A DNA stretch of 64,000 bases from Mytilinidion resinicola. Its lineage: Eukaryota > Ascomycota > Dothideomycetes > Mytilinidiales > Mytilinidiaceae. Made by a program: the position numbers and the translations under genes. The stretch is from contig NW_022985442.1 in the NCBI RefSeq assembly GCF_010093595.1, positions 1,305,456-1,369,455 of the forward strand. The letters are read 5' to 3'. The stretch's first letter is position 1. Every line of letters begins with the position of its first letter. The notes under the pieces were generated by a model, which saw nothing but the letters and a program-made list of their open reading frames with translations, made no database searches and was not told where the DNA came from. This document shows, in pieces, positions 41,641-53,387 of this stretch.

Positions 41641-42730
41641 ATACATAATGGGCTAGGGCCCAAGGGCTTCCTCGATCCTCGAGGTGGTATGCTCGGCCCT
41701 GAACAAGTTTGCCAGGCATCCAGAACCGAAGACCACAGGATGGAACAACCAGGTAAGTCGCCTTTGAGATTACACAACCAGTAAGTACGGTGTAGAAGAG
41801 ACATTGCTGACAATTAAAAGAAGATAACCGCCCTGAGGGATCAGCTAGAGAGTCGGTTGGAGGAGGCGTACCTGGAATACAACGAGACGCGGATGGCTTC
41901 ACAAGATATCTCCGCACTGACACATCGGAGGTGGATGTGTCTGAGATCAGGAATCAGGCAAACGCGTCCGGGGCTTGTTGGCCAGGCAGATCGATGAGCC
42001 CCATGGATCGGTCTAGAGAAGGTGTGTACACTTATACCTGATCCCGTTTTGGTTTAAGGAGTCTTTCAAAGAGTTTTCGTCAATCGAAAGAAGATTCAGA
42101 TCTATCCTCTTGATAGACCTGAAACCTTGCCGGGCTGCCTCAGGTGCTGGTAGAAGATTGTGCATAGACTGGCCCTGCGGCTCATTGCTCCAGCTTTCCA
42201 TTAGTACCACGAGCGTTCCACTAATCATCGTGTGGTTTTAGGGTCCCCTCAACGTCAATCTTCGGTCCATGGAGAAGCTGATTCCAATCCTCGCTCAGCC
42301 CAAAGCGACTCGGCCGACCACACGAATGGGTACCATTCACCAGATGATCATGATCGGGCTCAGACTGGAGCATGGTCCGAGGACAACAATGAGAATGAGA
42401 ATAGAGAAAGCTTAGAGAGAAATTCTACAAACGAGTCAAATACAAGTGGTGGAGAATGAGAGCTCAAAGGTCAACGCCATGAGCACATACAATTAGGCCG
42501 TTGCGGGTATGATTTTCCCAAATCCATATACCAGACCGGCTTCGATAAGCTGACCAAGATTCTTAGAGCGAATGCAATCGTCCACGACGACGAGAAAGTG
42601 ACTTCCCTTGGAAGGTCCTCTCTAATCATTCTAAGAGCCACGACATGAGTTCTGCCAATATTGGACGATATCGACTGGTCCGGTGTTAGGGGGAATCTCC
42701 GGGGATATTTTGCAAGCCATTGTCCAGTCA
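41641..42730 (+). pseudogene. Possible fossil gene, unidentified
   Basis: Several plus-strand pieces look coding but cannot be joined cleanly. A stretch at about 41820-41990 reads QRDADGFTRYLRTDTSEVDV after a possible intron (GTAAGTCGCC to TTAAAAG). A low-complexity polar frame covers 42232-42459 (NENENRESLERNSTNESN). A frame at about 42490-42720 reads YDFPKSIYQTGFDKLTKILR and, after one TGA, DDIDWSGVRGNLRGYF. No family is recognised. This may be one decayed gene or chance, and confidence is low. Confidence 0.25.
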
Positions 42731-44227
42731 TGGTGTTACAGCTCGAGGATATCTAGACTTACACTGTTAGGCACCGTAGGCACCTTGCGAATCCTTCTTT
42801 TATACTCTTTTTCGTCGTTTGTTTGCTTAGTCCTACTGCCTTTTAATCACACGCTGTTTTTGACTGCACCTTTTCGTGGATTGGTCTGATTGGCTATCGC
42901 TATCGCTTGCAAGAGGTTGACAGCATTGGGAGAAGTGATGCCCGAACCCGACAGTCTGGTACGATATCGTCTTGTCCATTATCCCAATAAAAATATCTGT
43001 CTTGCTGCCCAAATCTCTGTGGTCACTTTGATAGGTCCTTCTAATTGACCATAGCAAACCGATGCTTCGCGCTTCCGCAGCTGAGTTCGGACAAAGCGGA
43101 CGCTGCAGGACATACCCCAGATCACAGCGGCTGCAACCAATGACGCGAGCTTGTTTCATGCAAGAAAAGGTATTAGGACAAGGCTGAGAACGGTGATGGT
43201 GACATGGGGGACAAGGCTGGAGGTCACGATAGAGCTGGAGCTGTCGGGCCGCTAGTAGTTCCGAAGAACTCGGGCTCCACCACTAGCCTGACCTTGTATC
43301 CAACACCATCCCTGAGAGCATAGCAGTCGGGATCTCCCTGTTTGCTTCTTTCTTTGATGACGCTGAAGCCATCTCCTCGGGCTGCTACGTACTGAGAGGC
43401 ATCGGAAGCTCACGTGAAACCCAGACATAGAATGCATGTTTTCACAATCTTATGATCCACTTCATAAGCTGTACAGCCCCTTTGCACATGCCATCATTAG
43501 CGTAGTCCAGAAAAGCTGCGTAACAGAAGCTTTAGAACAAAAGGCTATTCAGGCCATTCAGGATAATCAAACTTCTCTCCTCGACTTCTAGTACCGTATT
43601 GTATCCTTACGGCCACCCTGCACTAACCACAGCATCATGCGCAAGAGGGCTGTAGTACTCCCAGCACATTGCTCTACTCCGCTCGACTTTGTCCGCGAGC
43701 TGATAAATACCACTGCCGTCGATTTTAGGAAGTTTTTCTCCATTGCTTACAACTCACCGTAGCCCCATGAGCAAGTAGCGTTTAGCATTTCTGTACCCGG
43801 TATTCCGATCGCCAAAGCATCCTTAGCATAATGGCCTTGTAGTAGGCAAAGACTCCAAGCAAACACATCGTGATTAAGCAAGATGCTCCTTTCCACTGGG
43901 CCCTCCGACGAATGTTGGAAAGCTGCAACGACATCTTCGGAGCAGCTTGTGCATACCGACGACCAAAGAGGAAATATTATTTTGTCAGCAGCAAAGATGA
44001 AGAAGCATAGGTTAGCGATCAAAACGTCTCAATATGGTAATGAAAACAGCCTGGCTTCATATATATACCGTAGTTCCATCCACTGAATTTCCATCTTCAT
44101 CCCCTTCATCCTTTACTACATCAAAGCACCACCCACTTGAACCGTTTGCTCTCATAAACGCCCGTTGATTTCATTCTCATCCTCTACACATCATAAGCCT
44201 CGCCCCTCACAGCCTATCCCACTCACA
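42731..44227. other. Gene-poor intergenic region
   Basis: 1.5 kb with no supportable gene, repeat or RNA signal. The last 150 bases are pyrimidine-rich and are probably the leader of the aldo-keto reductase gene. Confidence 0.4.
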
Positions 44228-45416
44228 ATGGCCATTGCATTCGCCACAGCCCCTCCAAAGTCCCTCCTGGGCCGCCATCGCGTCCTCAGCCCCTCCGCCT
44301 CCGTCCGCGTCAGTCCCCTCTCCCTCGGCACCGTCAACTTCGGAACAGCATGGTAAGCACTCCCCTTTCACCCAGCCTATACCTCCTAACACACCACAGT
44401 AACCAACTCCTCGGCAAATGCACCAAAGACTCCGCCTTCGCCATGCTCGACCACTTCTACTCCCTCGGCGGCAACTTCATCGACACCGCCAACCACTACC
44501 AATCCGGGCAAGCCGAGCTCTGGGTCGGCGAATGGCTCGCGCTCCGCCACAACCGCGACGAGCTCGTCCTCGCGACCAAATTCTCCTCCAGCGCCGTCCT
44601 CGGCACCGAGAACGCGCCGGAAATCCTGTCAAACTACAGCAGCAACAGCACCATGTCCCTCAAGCACTCGCTCGCGACCTCGCTCGCCCGCCTCGGCACC
44701 TCGTATATCGACGTGCTGTACGTGCACTGGTGGGACTTCACGACCTCGGTCGCGGAGCTGATGCGCGCGCTGAACAACGTCGTTCAGAAGGGCAAAGTGC
44801 TGTATCTCGGCGCGTCGAACATGCCGTCGTGGTTCGTGGTCACGTGCAACGCGTACGCGCGCCAGCACGGCATGGCGACGTTCGTGGTGTACACGGGCCA
44901 GTGGAGCGCTGCTGAGCGCGACCTGGAGCGCGAGATCTTCGATATATGTGCGCGTCGGAGGGCATGGCTATCTCGCCGTGGGGCGTGCTCGGGGGTGGGA
45001 ACTTCAAGAGCGCGGAGGTGGCTGAGAAAGAGGCTGCTGAGGGCCGTGTGCAGGTGTATCCACCGACGGCGGCTGCTAAGCAGGTAGCGGAGGCACTGAG
45101 GAAGATTGCTGCGGCACGCAAGACTGCTCCGACGAGTATTGCGCTTGCCTGGGCGATCCAGAAGGGCCCGTACGTCTTCCCGATTATTGGTGGGAGGAAG
45201 CTGGAGCACATGAAGGCGAATATCGAGGCGCTTAGCATTGAGCTTACGGCAAAGAAGGTCAAGGAGATTGAAGCCGCGGCGCAGTTTGACCAGGGCTTCC
45301 CGAAGTACAAGATGAACTTCGGTGGTCCGTTCAATGGGCCACAGGATCTTGCACTCATGACTGGAAATTATGATTATGTTTTAGCCCCGAAGGCTATAGC
45401 ATCTCACTACATCTAG
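44228..45416 (+). CDS. Aldo-keto reductase (aryl-alcohol dehydrogenase type), frameshifted
   Basis: Exon 1 44228-44352, a 47-nt intron (GTAAGC to CCACAG), then exon 2 from 44400. Family motifs: [14 protein letters not shown], the cofactor and catalytic stretch [17 protein letters not shown] (Asp and Tyr), LATKFSS, the catalytic Lys, [22 protein letters not shown], then in another frame [38 protein letters not shown] and the end [11 protein letters not shown]. The frame switches near 44945, where GATATATGTGC has one AT unit more than the family-like FDMCASEGM needs. Exons total 1142 nt, 1140 without it (379 aa). Related enzymes include norsolorinic acid reductase-like proteins; NADPH use is family knowledge. 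Either a new pseudogene or an assembly slip. Confidence 0.85.
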
Positions 45417-46000
45417 TTGTCTGAGGAGAGCAATAAGGCCGAGATAGATCGTTAGTCTACTCAATAGGAACTAGATCTCGCAACGAGCTCCTCAGAAGCT
45501 TGATTGAGTACTCCTGCCACTCGCCTTACTGATTGGTGTTCTTCCTACGTTGCCAGGATCCTGTCACATGCAGTATGCTGCTAGATTGACCTGGACTAGT
45601 AGTATAGCCCCATATCTATCATTGGGAGCTAGATGTTCTTTCTTGGCCTTCACTACTACGGTGATGACGTGAATTGAGCTCGCGTCTCCCTAAACTATGT
45701 ATTAGCAAGGACTGTCGAATATATCGATTATGAACATACTCTCGAGTTTTAGCCGATTTCCGGTCGAGTCTCGACAAGAAGCCTGCCTTAGTGCGGGTAT
45801 GCTTCGCAAAGCGCCCATCAGTCGATTCAAAGTCATAGGCTGCTCCAATCAATGTTCCATCGCATCTATATCATGGTCTGAAATGGCGGACGATAATGGG
45901 GAGGAGATGGCTTGGTTGACACCGCGCGGTGTCGAAGCATTGCTTGGCAGGCTCGGTAGGTCATCAGACGCTATGCGGTTGTTAGTGCCCCAGATCGTGT
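45417..46000. other. Convergent intergenic region
   Basis: 584 bp between the ends of the aldo-keto reductase and the minus-strand gene. A 97-codon frame at 45730 is not supported. Nothing else seen. Confidence 0.45.
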
Positions 46001-47867
46001 CTAACAAACAGCAACTTTTGTGAGTCTGCTTCTGTACTCACATAATTCTAATATCTCGACCAACCCCAGTAACCTCTCCTGGCTCATTTTCAGGATGTCC
46101 TTTGCTGCAGCCTCCTCGCTTTCCCTACGCTGCTTCCGTCTTGCGTCGCCATATGCCTTAGCCTGCCGAGCTGCCACACCTTCCTCCACGGCCTGGCGTA
46201 GTTCCTTTGAAGGTTGTAGGGCATTGTTTTTCATCATCTGTATGAAAAGTGACTCGAAAATTAAGCTTATCTTTGCATTATCTCCATAACTATGCGTATT
46301 TGCAGCGAATGGTAAGTAATGCTCCTCGAATTGTGACTGGTCTGGCAGGGGATAGTATTCCGAAGGATTTGCAGGCAACAGTGGAATCAGGAGAGTCGTG
46401 TTTAGCCTTGCCTGGGCCGATGGGTCTAGTTTTGAAGTGCTGAGGAAAATGCTGAAGACTGAAGTTGGAAGTGGCCGAAGGAACTCCGTGTAGAGATCGA
46501 ATAAATCATCTGCCGTCGAGAACGGGGCGGGTGAATACATTTTTTTGGCTTTACTGAGGTGTCCAGTAGCGGCGGCTACGTCCACAAGCTATGACTTGGT
46601 CAGTCCAGTCATTCCAAAAGGTAGTTAAGCATCTTACAAGATGAAGTAATCGTTGTCGCAGTTTGATGGCATCCATACCGCCTAGCCTCTCTACCGGGTC
46701 CCTCGCCTCTCTGCCATCTTCATCCTCATCAGATGAATATTCTGAAGAAGTAGACGACTCTTTCTGTCTTGAGGCTTTCCTCGATGGACGAGTCGAAGCT
46801 CGCTCGGTTGTGTCTTCCATGACAGCGTCTTCGTCTTCGGAAAGATCATAATCTCCGAACTCGTCATTATCGATATCGAGTGGTTTTTGGACCTTGATTA
46901 CTGCCTCTTCATCTTGCTTCCTTTCTTTCGCCTCATCTTTGAACACCTCCGTGAACTCTTTCATCGCTTTGGAAGTACCATCTGCCAGGATAGCGCGTAG
47001 GATTCTTCTTCTTGTGGTCCGACTTTGTGGCTCCTGAGAGGCGATGTAACGCCATATTAGAGTCGCGATATGATCGTCGCTGTTAGCAGTTGAGAAAAGA
47101 GGCATCCGCTTGTTCCAATCAGCTTCAACAAAGTCGAGCATAAGTTCCAGCCACAATTTCCACCTCTCCCACCTATTCTTATAGGCCACTGAACAGTTGA
47201 ACGCCCAACCAACGATGTGCCAGAAATCTTCCGCCCTTGTCCATATAGACCCAGCATTCGCTACGTTCGTTGTGAGTTTGGTCTCCCCCAAACCATCCGG
47301 AGAGTCTTCTCCTCTTCCTCTTCCGGCTCTACGAGTCGAGCCTGGAGTTGCAAATGCAAAAGCAGTCTGAAGGGCATCGCTTGAAGGATCCACGACTTTG
47401 CTCACATTGCGTAAATAGTGCAGCGCAGAGTTTGCAGCCTTTTGCTTATCGAATGACTTGGCCTTTGTGGTGAGAGAGGGATATACTATAAGCGTCGAGG
47501 CGAGTGCGAGGTATTGTGGAGGTGGAAGCAGGGCTGGGTGGGGATTCTCTGGTGTAGAGATGGAGTTTCCGGCGACGAGGAGACTGTCAAGGAGCGTAAA
47601 GCCGTCGAGGTCTTGGAACAAGCATTAGCAAAACCTGTATGACAATGCTGAGAACTTACATTGCTGGCCGTCCAAATAAACAAGAGAGTGGGTTCGCAAT
47701 TGGTAGGTTAGGGGCTTGGTGGGGCGATGGAGAGGCGCCTGCGGATGGTGATATGTAAAGTCGTCTGAGACCGGCTCTGGCTCCGAACCTGGAGGGCTTG
47801 AGTCGTCTGGAGTCAAGAGCGACGACTGGGCCTGTCGGGCTGTGACGAAAGATGCGGGCGAACTCAT
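46001..47867 (-). CDS. Conserved-looking fungal protein, unknown function
   Basis: Three exons on the minus strand: 47867-47660, 47611-46638 and 46588-46001, coding 589 aa. Introns of 48 and 49 nt have canonical ends (GTAAGT; GTAAGA) and fit in phase. The N-terminus is polar, then YLDGFTLLDSLLVAGNS. A region with many aromatic residues (WTRAEDFWHIVGWAFNCSVA, WERWKLWLELMLDFVEADW) looks like the conserved core. A very acidic, Ser-rich segment (about residues 310-380) follows. The last exon is helical (LFDLYTEFLRPLPTSVFSIF) with a charged coiled stretch near the end. I do not recognise the family. Composition suggests a soluble, possibly nuclear protein (inference). Confidence 0.8.
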
Positions 47868-48157
47868 GGTGGTGCTGTTGGTGCTTTGAGGATGAGAGAC
47901 GCGAGTGGGAGTGATTTACGCGCCTAGAGATTTACGTGATCACATGACATACGCCAAGAAAATGGGTTAGCTCCGGGCTTGGCGTGATTTGGAGGCGGAT
48001 ACCCACTCGAGAAAACCACCAATCCTCTCTTCAGCTTTTGCGTTGTACGAGAATCGATAAAGATACAGTATGCTTGTGATGATTCAGTTGTACGTTATGT
48101 TTTAGCAGCAGCCTTCCAGTCGCCAACGCGGATCGCTACTTCATGCTTTGATCAAGC

Positions 48158-49312
48158 ATGATAGGGCTGGGACACATTCATCGCCGGGCATTGGTAGCAA
48201 TTCTTATTGCCCTTGTATTCATATACTATAGGGTGTCTACTAGAGCCGCAATTGTGAGTTCTAGCCTCCTCAATCGCCATAGAGAAAGGCTGACAGCCTG
48301 CCCATAGAATCCTCCAGGAGTCTTCCCGAAACCACAGTATACCCCCGGCGCATCAAAGTCCGTGGACTATGAACACACACGGACGCTTGTTATCGCTCGA
48401 ACATCTTCTGAAGATGTGAGCTGGATAGAGGAGGAGCTTGGCTCCTCATCCTCCCTCCAAACGGCTATCTACACCGTCGACTCCCCAATACCTCCCTTCA
48501 CCGTACCCAAAAACAAAGGCCGAGAAGTCATGCCGTACTTGACATACATCATTACACACTACCACAACCTCTCCGATGTTACAATATTCATGCATGCGTC
48601 ACCCGTGGCGTGGCACAATAACGACCTTCTGGACGATTCGTCGCCGATGATGCTGCGTGCGCTGTCCTCACACAAGGTGGTGCGAGATGGGTACTTCAAT
48701 TTGAGGTGTCACCAGAGCCCTGGATGCTCAGATCAAGTCCACCATTTGGGGGCGGAGTTCGGGCTCGAGAATCCCAAACTTGCAGCGTTTGCAACGGCAT
48801 GGAGCGAACTACTACCCGCGAGACCGATGCCGAAGGTGCTGAGACAGCCTTGTTGCTCGCAATTTGCGGTCAGCAGGGAGAGAATTCAGGCGCTGCTTTT
48901 GGAGCAGTATGAGTTCTTTCGGGACTGGGTGCTCGCGACAGAATTGACCGATGCGCTGTCAGGTAGGGTATGGGAGTATCTTTGGCAGTATATCTGGACT
49001 GGGCAGCCGGAGCTCTGTCCTGAGGTGCATATATGTTACTGTGATGGGTTTAGATTGTGCTTCGGTGGAGAGGAGCAGTACAAAGAGTATATAAGCCTTG
49101 GAAGGGAAAAAGGGAATCTAGAACGGGTCATTGAGGATGACAAGAGAATCGGAAACCAGGAGGCACAAAAGCTGGTGCAGGCGCCGAAGAGAATCGTTGA
49201 ACTGAATGCGAAGATGACAAAGGTAAAAGAGGAGGCTTTCGAGAGGGGCAGAGATCCCAAGAAGAGAGCAGCGGAAGTGGGACGGCCATGGAAAGAGGGC
49301 GATGGCTATTGA
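48158..49312 (+). CDS. DUF3431 family membrane-anchored protein
   Basis: Two exons, 48158-48253 and 48308-49312, coding 366 aa. The first exon gives a short basic start and a membrane segment (ALVAILIALVFIYY), so a type II signal-anchor protein. The intron is 54 nt, phase 0. The lumenal domain has the features of the DUF3431 family: LVIARTSSEDVSWIEEEL, YLTYIITHYHNLSDVTIFMH, a DGYFNLRCHQSPGC loop, and a C-terminal CCSQFAVSRERI...VWEYLWQYIWTG. The extreme C-terminus is a charged helix. Family function is not established; distant likeness to glycosyltransferase folds has been suggested for such domains and remains unproven here. Confidence 0.85.
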
Positions 49313-49917
49313 CCGGTGGATGTCACGAAAAGCACCATAGAATTAGATCATGTGGTCCTGGCGGGTGTGGCGGGAGCAGAAGCTGAATAAAGTTCCTGTG
49401 GCCTTTCCTCGTTCAGCTAGACTTGACGAGAGCCAACTTGGTGACGGTGCATATGTAGAGCAGTACAGCCAGTCACGGCGCGTGAAGGGCGGCTATGGAA
49501 TTGTAGGAATGCCATGGCCCGATACGGCTTCGGTATGCGACCCGTGTGGGCTGGAGGCGGTAAGGGCGAGTGGCGCCAAGCCGAATTGCACTGCAAAGCC
49601 GTTCTGCCGTTCTCGTTTCCTGCCAGCCCGTCGATCGTGCGCGATTTGGTCGAGGTGTGGCAGACTCGACTGCAGCTATCTCACCCCCAGCACTGCGCAG
49701 ATACGACGCTATTGCATCCCGCGGCCTCACTGCTACTTCAGTCACGCGGCACCCTCGCCTATCTCTCTGTCTTTGCGCCGCGCCTCGAAGCCCTACTTTT
49801 CTGCCTCGCTGCCTGGTACTCGTCCCCAGCCTCCTCCACACCACCCTCCTCCTTCGTAGTCGGTTTGTGGCAATTACCGATCCTGCACGAGCTGGGTGAA
49901 GAGGACAACCAGGCAAC
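49313..49917. other. Intergenic region before the claudin-like gene
   Basis: 605 bp. Several long overlapping frames on both strands at 49350-49920 reflect GC-rich composition. None has a recognisable domain. The promoter and leader of the next gene are expected here. Confidence 0.4.
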
Positions 49918-50786
49918 ATGACGAGGAGGATTGTTTATGGAGTTGGGCTATGGATTACCATTGCGGGTGAGTTCTGGCATTACATCACAACAAGCGACAG
50001 CTTTACTGAGACATCTTCGCAGCCACCGCGATGACCATAGCCAGCATTGTGATGCCTCGATGGCTCAGCTACGGTTCTGTACGTTCATTCTATTTCGGAC
50101 TTCAATTACCCACGTCTACTCTTTCTTCTCCACATTTCGGCCACTCCGTCGCACGTAGCCCCGCTCCGTATTCAGAGCTAATGTTATACAGGAAGGAACC
50201 CGCGAGTTCTCCTACGGACTTCACCGTCGCTGTTCGAGTGTGACCGGCGTATGCAATCATTTCCCACGATTCGAAGACTGCACTGGCGACAAATGGTCGT
50301 TCTGTAGCATGTGGCGGACTGTCGGCTTTTTGATGTCATTCGCCGTCATCCTCGAACTTGCAACTCTCACGTCCTATGCGATTATAATTCTAGGAGGAAA
50401 GCAGCGAAGGGACAGAGGCTGGAAGGTTGTATGCGCGTTTCTGGTCATTTCGGCACTGGTGCAGCTTGTTAGCATGGCTCTTGTGGTAAGTTTTGCACCT
50501 TTCGACTGTTTTTGTGTTTCTCTTCAAGGAAGCCGACGATGTCTTTACTTAACAGCCCCTCGCAAACTAAAAGCTGACCATTTTTCTCGAACAGTCCTTC
50601 CTCTTCGACCACGACGAACGATTCTTCAACGGCTGGTACCTCGACAAGTCCTGGGTCCTTTGCACCGTCAGCTGGAGCATGCTCATCACAACCGCAGCCG
50701 GTGTGGCTGTGGCAGCGATATACCTGCCAGAAGAAGGAGGCTACGAGCTCATCCCCAACGAGGGATATGGGATCGGATCTCCGTAA
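49918..50786 (+). CDS. Four-TM claudin/SUR7-like membrane protein
   Basis: Four exons: 49918-49966, 50023-50078, 50192-50485 and 50595-50786, coding 196 aa; introns are 56, 113 and 109 nt with matching phases. TM1 is VYGVGLWITIAATAMTIASI. The extracellular loop carries the cysteines (RRCSSVTGVCNHF, DCTGDKWSFCSMW) with a W-x-x-C-x-x-W arrangement like claudin-type proteins. TM2 is VGFLMSFAVILELATLTSYA, TM3 VVCAFLVISALVQLVSMALV and TM4 WSMLITTAAGVAVAAIYL. The C-terminus is short and cytosolic (PEEGGYELIPNEGYG). Such fungal proteins sit in the plasma membrane or cell periphery; function is inferred only by fold. No damage. Confidence 0.85.
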
Positions 50787-51620
50787 TACACGGGTAATGG
50801 GGTGGGTGGCCAACCTTGAATGTTAAGAGCATGCATAGACTTCCGAGTCGGCGTTGCGATATGCCTACTTTCTGCCTCAGTGTCTTAGGGCGGGAAGTTT
50901 TTGTCATCGGCGTTAAAGCGAGTTATGGATTTGCAAGCATTCTTGCCCCGTAGGTCGTCGGTTGATACCTTTGAGAGGTCCAAGATACCACTTTCGTAGC
51001 TATTTGCTCTTTGACTAGGCTCATAATTTGAGTTATTACTGTCTCCGCTCGATATGGATTCACTTTTGGGACTGTGACATTGTCCGGCGCAAGGATGATC
51101 TTTGCGTGATACTCGAGGACAAGTGAAGCTCTACGTTTGTATGGAATGCGCTCGTGATTAGGGTGGTCACATCTCGAGACACGCGCAAAAAGAACGAGAG
51201 AAGTCGGACTCACCAAGTGCTACCCTTGTATCACAGTAGTATGCGACATCATGCCATTCGAGATACATTACCACAAAACTTTTTGCAAGCTTTACAACGC
51301 TTCTAACGCTTTCACATACCTCAGAAACGCTTGGGCACTCCTGTTTGAAGGATCTAAGTCGCTAGAATCAATTGCGTATACTCAAGTGAATCACGCGTCT
51401 TTTAATAAAAGAACAAAATAACAAAGCCCATTCTGGCAACCGAAGAACCCACCCTCTGCATGCTTCACATCATGTTCAACTCCCCGTAGCGTCAGATTCC
51501 CCGCGTGGTGCTCGGCGGGGCAAAAATCTCGCACTGATGCCCTGCGTCCACAACCCCTCCCAAACTCAACCCCGACACCTCTAACAGCATTCCAGAACAT
51601 AAAAATGCAAAAAGAAAAAT
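50787..51620. other. Intergenic region downstream of the claudin-like gene
   Basis: 834 bp up to the tRNA gene with no gene seen. The 97-codon frame at 50923-51216 (minus) is not supported. Confidence 0.4.
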
Positions 51621-51707
51621 TTCCGGTACCGGGAATCGAACCCGGCTCTGCCCGGATCTGTGCTTTGCAGTGAAAGCGGGCGATGCTAGCCGATACACCA
51701 TACCGGA
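51621..51707 (-). tRNA. tRNA-Glu (TTC) with a 15-nt intron
   Basis: Minus strand, 87 nt including the intron. The acceptor stem is TCCGGTA with TACCGGA and discriminator A. The T-arm is CCGGG-TTCGATT-CCCGG. The anticodon stem is GCCCG with CGGGC. The loop reads CTTTCA, then the intron CTGCAAAGCACAGAT, then C, placing the intron at the canonical 37/38 position. Anticodon TTC decodes GAA (Glu). The mature length of 72 nt is normal. Confidence 0.92.
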
Positions 51708-52138
51708 GTGGATTTTGAAGTGGTGAAAAATTAGATATACTATTACGACTTGATGCAGCGAGTCAGCAAGAATTGTGAAAGCGTGGGCATTTCGAAATGT
51801 GCGAGGATTGTGCGGGGCAAGAATCAGAGGGGTTCTTTGATTGGATGGCTAGTTGGTAAAGTGGGCCGTGGTCTAGGATGCTGCGGCTTCTACACTTTCG
51901 GCACTCCGATGTTGACTTCTTATGGGCAAACTCAGAACTTTCTTTGCAGCGTTTGCCAATATGGACCATACAGATGCTATAGATTTCTTATTAGCCAACT
52001 TTTTTTTGTGCGCATTTGAAAGTGCTTATTTGAGGACTCGGTGAAGTTGCCAAGACATGTCTCAGCACTCGGAACTCTCCAGGGCTCCGGCTCCCAGCTG
52101 GCCCCCAATCGCAACACTTCCAACTTCAATTATAATTT
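51708..52138. other. Spacer between tRNA-Glu and its inverted fragment
   Basis: No gene. A 68- to 89-codon frame pair at about 51750-52019 has no domain. Confidence 0.4.
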
Positions 52139-52182
52139 CATCGCCTGCTTTCACTGCAAAGCACAGATCCGGGCAGAGCTGG
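52139..52182 (+). repeat. 44-nt inverted copy of the tRNA-Glu anticodon region and intron
   Basis: The plus strand here matches the sense strand of the tRNA-Glu gene from CATCGCC through GCAGAGC(C/T)GG, including the whole 15-nt intron. Two differences, both C to T, are seen at CGCC(C/T)GC and GAGC(C/T)GG. The genuine copy is 51642-51685 in the opposite orientation. This is not a functional tRNA because the D- and T-arms and acceptor stem are missing. Confidence 0.85.
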
Positions 52183-52645
52183 TGTTTTGCTCATCATCAT
52201 TGCAATGAACGAAGGACGAAAACACCAAGTCAAGTTCACTGCACCGGACTCGGCCATTTAAGACATGTGGTGAAAGAAGCAGCGAGAGCCGCTGCTCCTC
52301 CGCCTCTCTATGTCATTCACACAGATTTACAAACTTTAGTGTGTGTCTGACCTGGAGAGCAACGAGATGAAAAGTTACGATCGAATCGCTGATGCCCGCA
52401 GCCGTCCGCGTATCCCGAAACTACGCCCCATCCCTTTGTAAGTCAACATTTTCGTGCGATTTTCTAGCTGGGCTACTATCTGCTGTAACCCCCGTCCAGT
52501 TTTTTATGTTAAGCTGCGCCTTCTTATTAGTTCGCTATTTATGGCTGCATGATGTGTTCTTTTCTATCTACTATACAACTAACTGTAGTACTATTATGTA
52601 TCATCTCTATTCTATTTTATGAATTATGAATATATATATCCTCTC

Positions 52646-52705
52646 TAGATTTGCTTTTTGGCCTTCCTTTTTTCTTTTACCTCGAGTTCGCACAAGCCCT
52701 ACCGT
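52646..52705. repeat. Dispersed direct repeat, left copy
   Basis: TAGATTTGCTTTTTGG, a T-rich stretch, then CCTCGAGTTCGCACAAGCCCTACCGTA resembles 54763-54866 (TAGATTTGCTTTTTGG ... CCTCGAATCCGCGCAACCCCTACTGTA). The right copy has extra TTTGGATTTCCTC units between the two blocks. The pair flanks the gene at 53388-54463. Confidence 0.55.
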
Positions 52706-53284
52706 ATACCGACCACGGCAGGGCTGGAAGCTTAAAATAACCATACACGCTTGTTGAGGGAGTACAAAGACTTCTTCTGAGTGCCGTCCTTCATTTCTGA
52801 CACTCGTTTTTCACAGGAGAGAAAAATCTTGAAGCCTGAAAGTGCGCAAGGGCTTGATGTCTTCCGCAGTACACTCGGGGAGGATATACGTTTTTAAGCT
52901 TTCGTAGCTAGCCTAGAACAAGAAGGAGAACGCACGCGAAAAGGTACTTTGTAAGTCAAATATTAATGCAGGGTGTATCAGGCGCAGTAAGGAGGTCATT
53001 TAAGTCAAATCATCTGCTCGAAATGCGCTGATAAGTCAGATTGTAGATGGAATCATACATGAAATGGTGCTATAATGGAAAGTCAAAGACTGAATCACGT
53101 GATTTTCAGCGCTAGTCTTTCCTAATTGGGTTAGAGGATGAATAGGGGTACCTATAAATTCTTTTTCTCATAGTCCTAGGCCTTAGAGCAGCTCCGACTT
53201 CATCTGTGGACGGTTTCAAGACCTACCGGCCTCCCTGGATGATGCGCCATAACGATATCCGACAGCAAAGACCGCCAGAGGCCA

Positions 53285-53338
53285 CTGCCTATAACATTTG
53301 ACTTGCCTATAGCATTTGACTTGCCTATAACATTCAAC
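53285..53338. repeat. 18-bp element repeated three times in a promoter
   Basis: TTGCCTATAACATTTGAC occurs three times in tandem with a few changes (CTGCCTATAACATTTGAC, TTGCCTATAGCATTTGAC, TTGCCTATAACATTCAAC). It ends 50 bp before the ATG at 53388 and may be a binding-site array or simple expansion. Confidence 0.7.
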
Positions 53339-53387
53339 GGCCATTCAATTTACCCCCTTTTGACCAATCCTGGCACCAGCTTCAGCT

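Larger units (their letters stand above)
52183..53387. other. Intergenic region upstream of the TGA-interrupted gene
   Basis: 1.2 kb, AT-rich around 52440-52650. It contains the first copy of a dispersed repeat at 52646 and an 18-bp triplicated element just before the next gene. No gene. Confidence 0.45.

Noticed and set aside
46001..46090. Extra 27-nt intron at the end of the unknown minus-strand gene
   Set aside because: Too short for fungal splicing, and the unspliced frame ends at the same stop codon.
49350..49921. Long overlapping frames on both strands
   Set aside because: Several frames open at once in GC-rich DNA with no recognisable motif; the claudin-like gene starts right after.
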